The notes beneath the pieces were generated by a model. That model had not been told where the DNA came from. It worked only from the letters and a program-made list of their open reading frames with translations, and ran no database searches. Shown piece by piece: positions 6,670 through 6,740 of a stretch of DNA of 6,740 bases (its first letter is position 1; each line of letters opens with the position of its first letter). Both the position numbers and the translations under genes were made by a program. The DNA comes from Gemmatimonadales bacterium (GTDB lineage: Bacteria; Gemmatimonadota; Gemmatimonadetes; Gemmatimonadales; GWC2-71-9): assembly GCA_030597435.1 (NCBI GenBank), contig JAUVRV010000148.1, positions 1-6,740 of the forward strand. The letters run 5' to 3'.

Positions 6670-6740
6670 GGCAGTTCCAGTACACCTTCCCAATAGCGCC
6701 ACTTTCCGGCTCCCAGCCCCGTCGCCCAATCATCGGGTTC
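6666..6740 (-). CDS. C-terminal end of an unidentified protein (5' part beyond window)
   Basis: Only the last 24 codons are present, ending LGAGKWRYWEGVLELP and a TGA. Of the three minus-strand frames this is the most protein-like. The first has a stop directly before the kinase TTG and then becomes the kinase frame; the second ends inside the kinase start region. Its TGA overlaps the kinase GTG as GTGA, a typical operon junction. GHMP sugar kinases of this type often follow nucleotidyltransferase, phosphatase or isomerase genes, so one of these is plausible, but nothing in the fragment identifies it. Confidence 0.6.
   Translation of the reverse strand, partial: EPDDWATGLGAGKWRYWEGVLELP

Overview
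The window reads as a piece of a fairly GC-rich bacterial chromosome, most likely from a Gemmatimonadota-like lineage. That guess rests mainly on the large membrane regulator in the middle: a bacterial transcriptional activator domain (BTAD) joined to a membrane helix, a TolB-like domain and TPR repeats is very common in that phylum. It is inference from remembered family distribution, not a database result. All five genes lie on the minus strand, so transcription runs from high to low coordinates.

In order of transcription: (1) the last 24 codons of an unidentified gene (6740-6666). (2) A GHMP-family small-molecule kinase (6669-5647) whose GTG start overlaps the previous stop as GTGA, so the two are probably translationally coupled; the kinase resembles heptose-7-phosphate and fucose kinases. 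(3) A gap of about 430 bases with no convincing gene, holding stem-loops near the kinase end and several short dyads just upstream of the next gene. (4) An 859-residue membrane-anchored BTAD/TolB-like/TPR regulator (5217-2638). (5) A 172-base intergenic region with two heptamer repeats exactly 11 bases apart, the geometry used by SARP/BTAD activators. (6) A class I-beta (Thermotoga-like) DAHP synthase without the usual N-terminal regulatory domain (2465-1539). (7) A 234-base gap with a stem-loop just after the DAHP synthase. (8) A secreted beta-propeller protein (1304 to the window edge) that resembles the propeller domain of the hydrazine-synthase-alpha-like family; its C-terminus lies outside the window.

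How they may fit together: the partial gene and kinase look like one transcript for activating a sugar or similar metabolite. The regulator, DAHP synthase and propeller gene are separated by gaps of 170-230 bases, so they probably have their own promoters. The most testable link is that the membrane BTAD regulator controls the adjacent DAHP synthase gene through the 11-base-spaced repeats. No mobile element, CRISPR array, tRNA or rRNA was seen.
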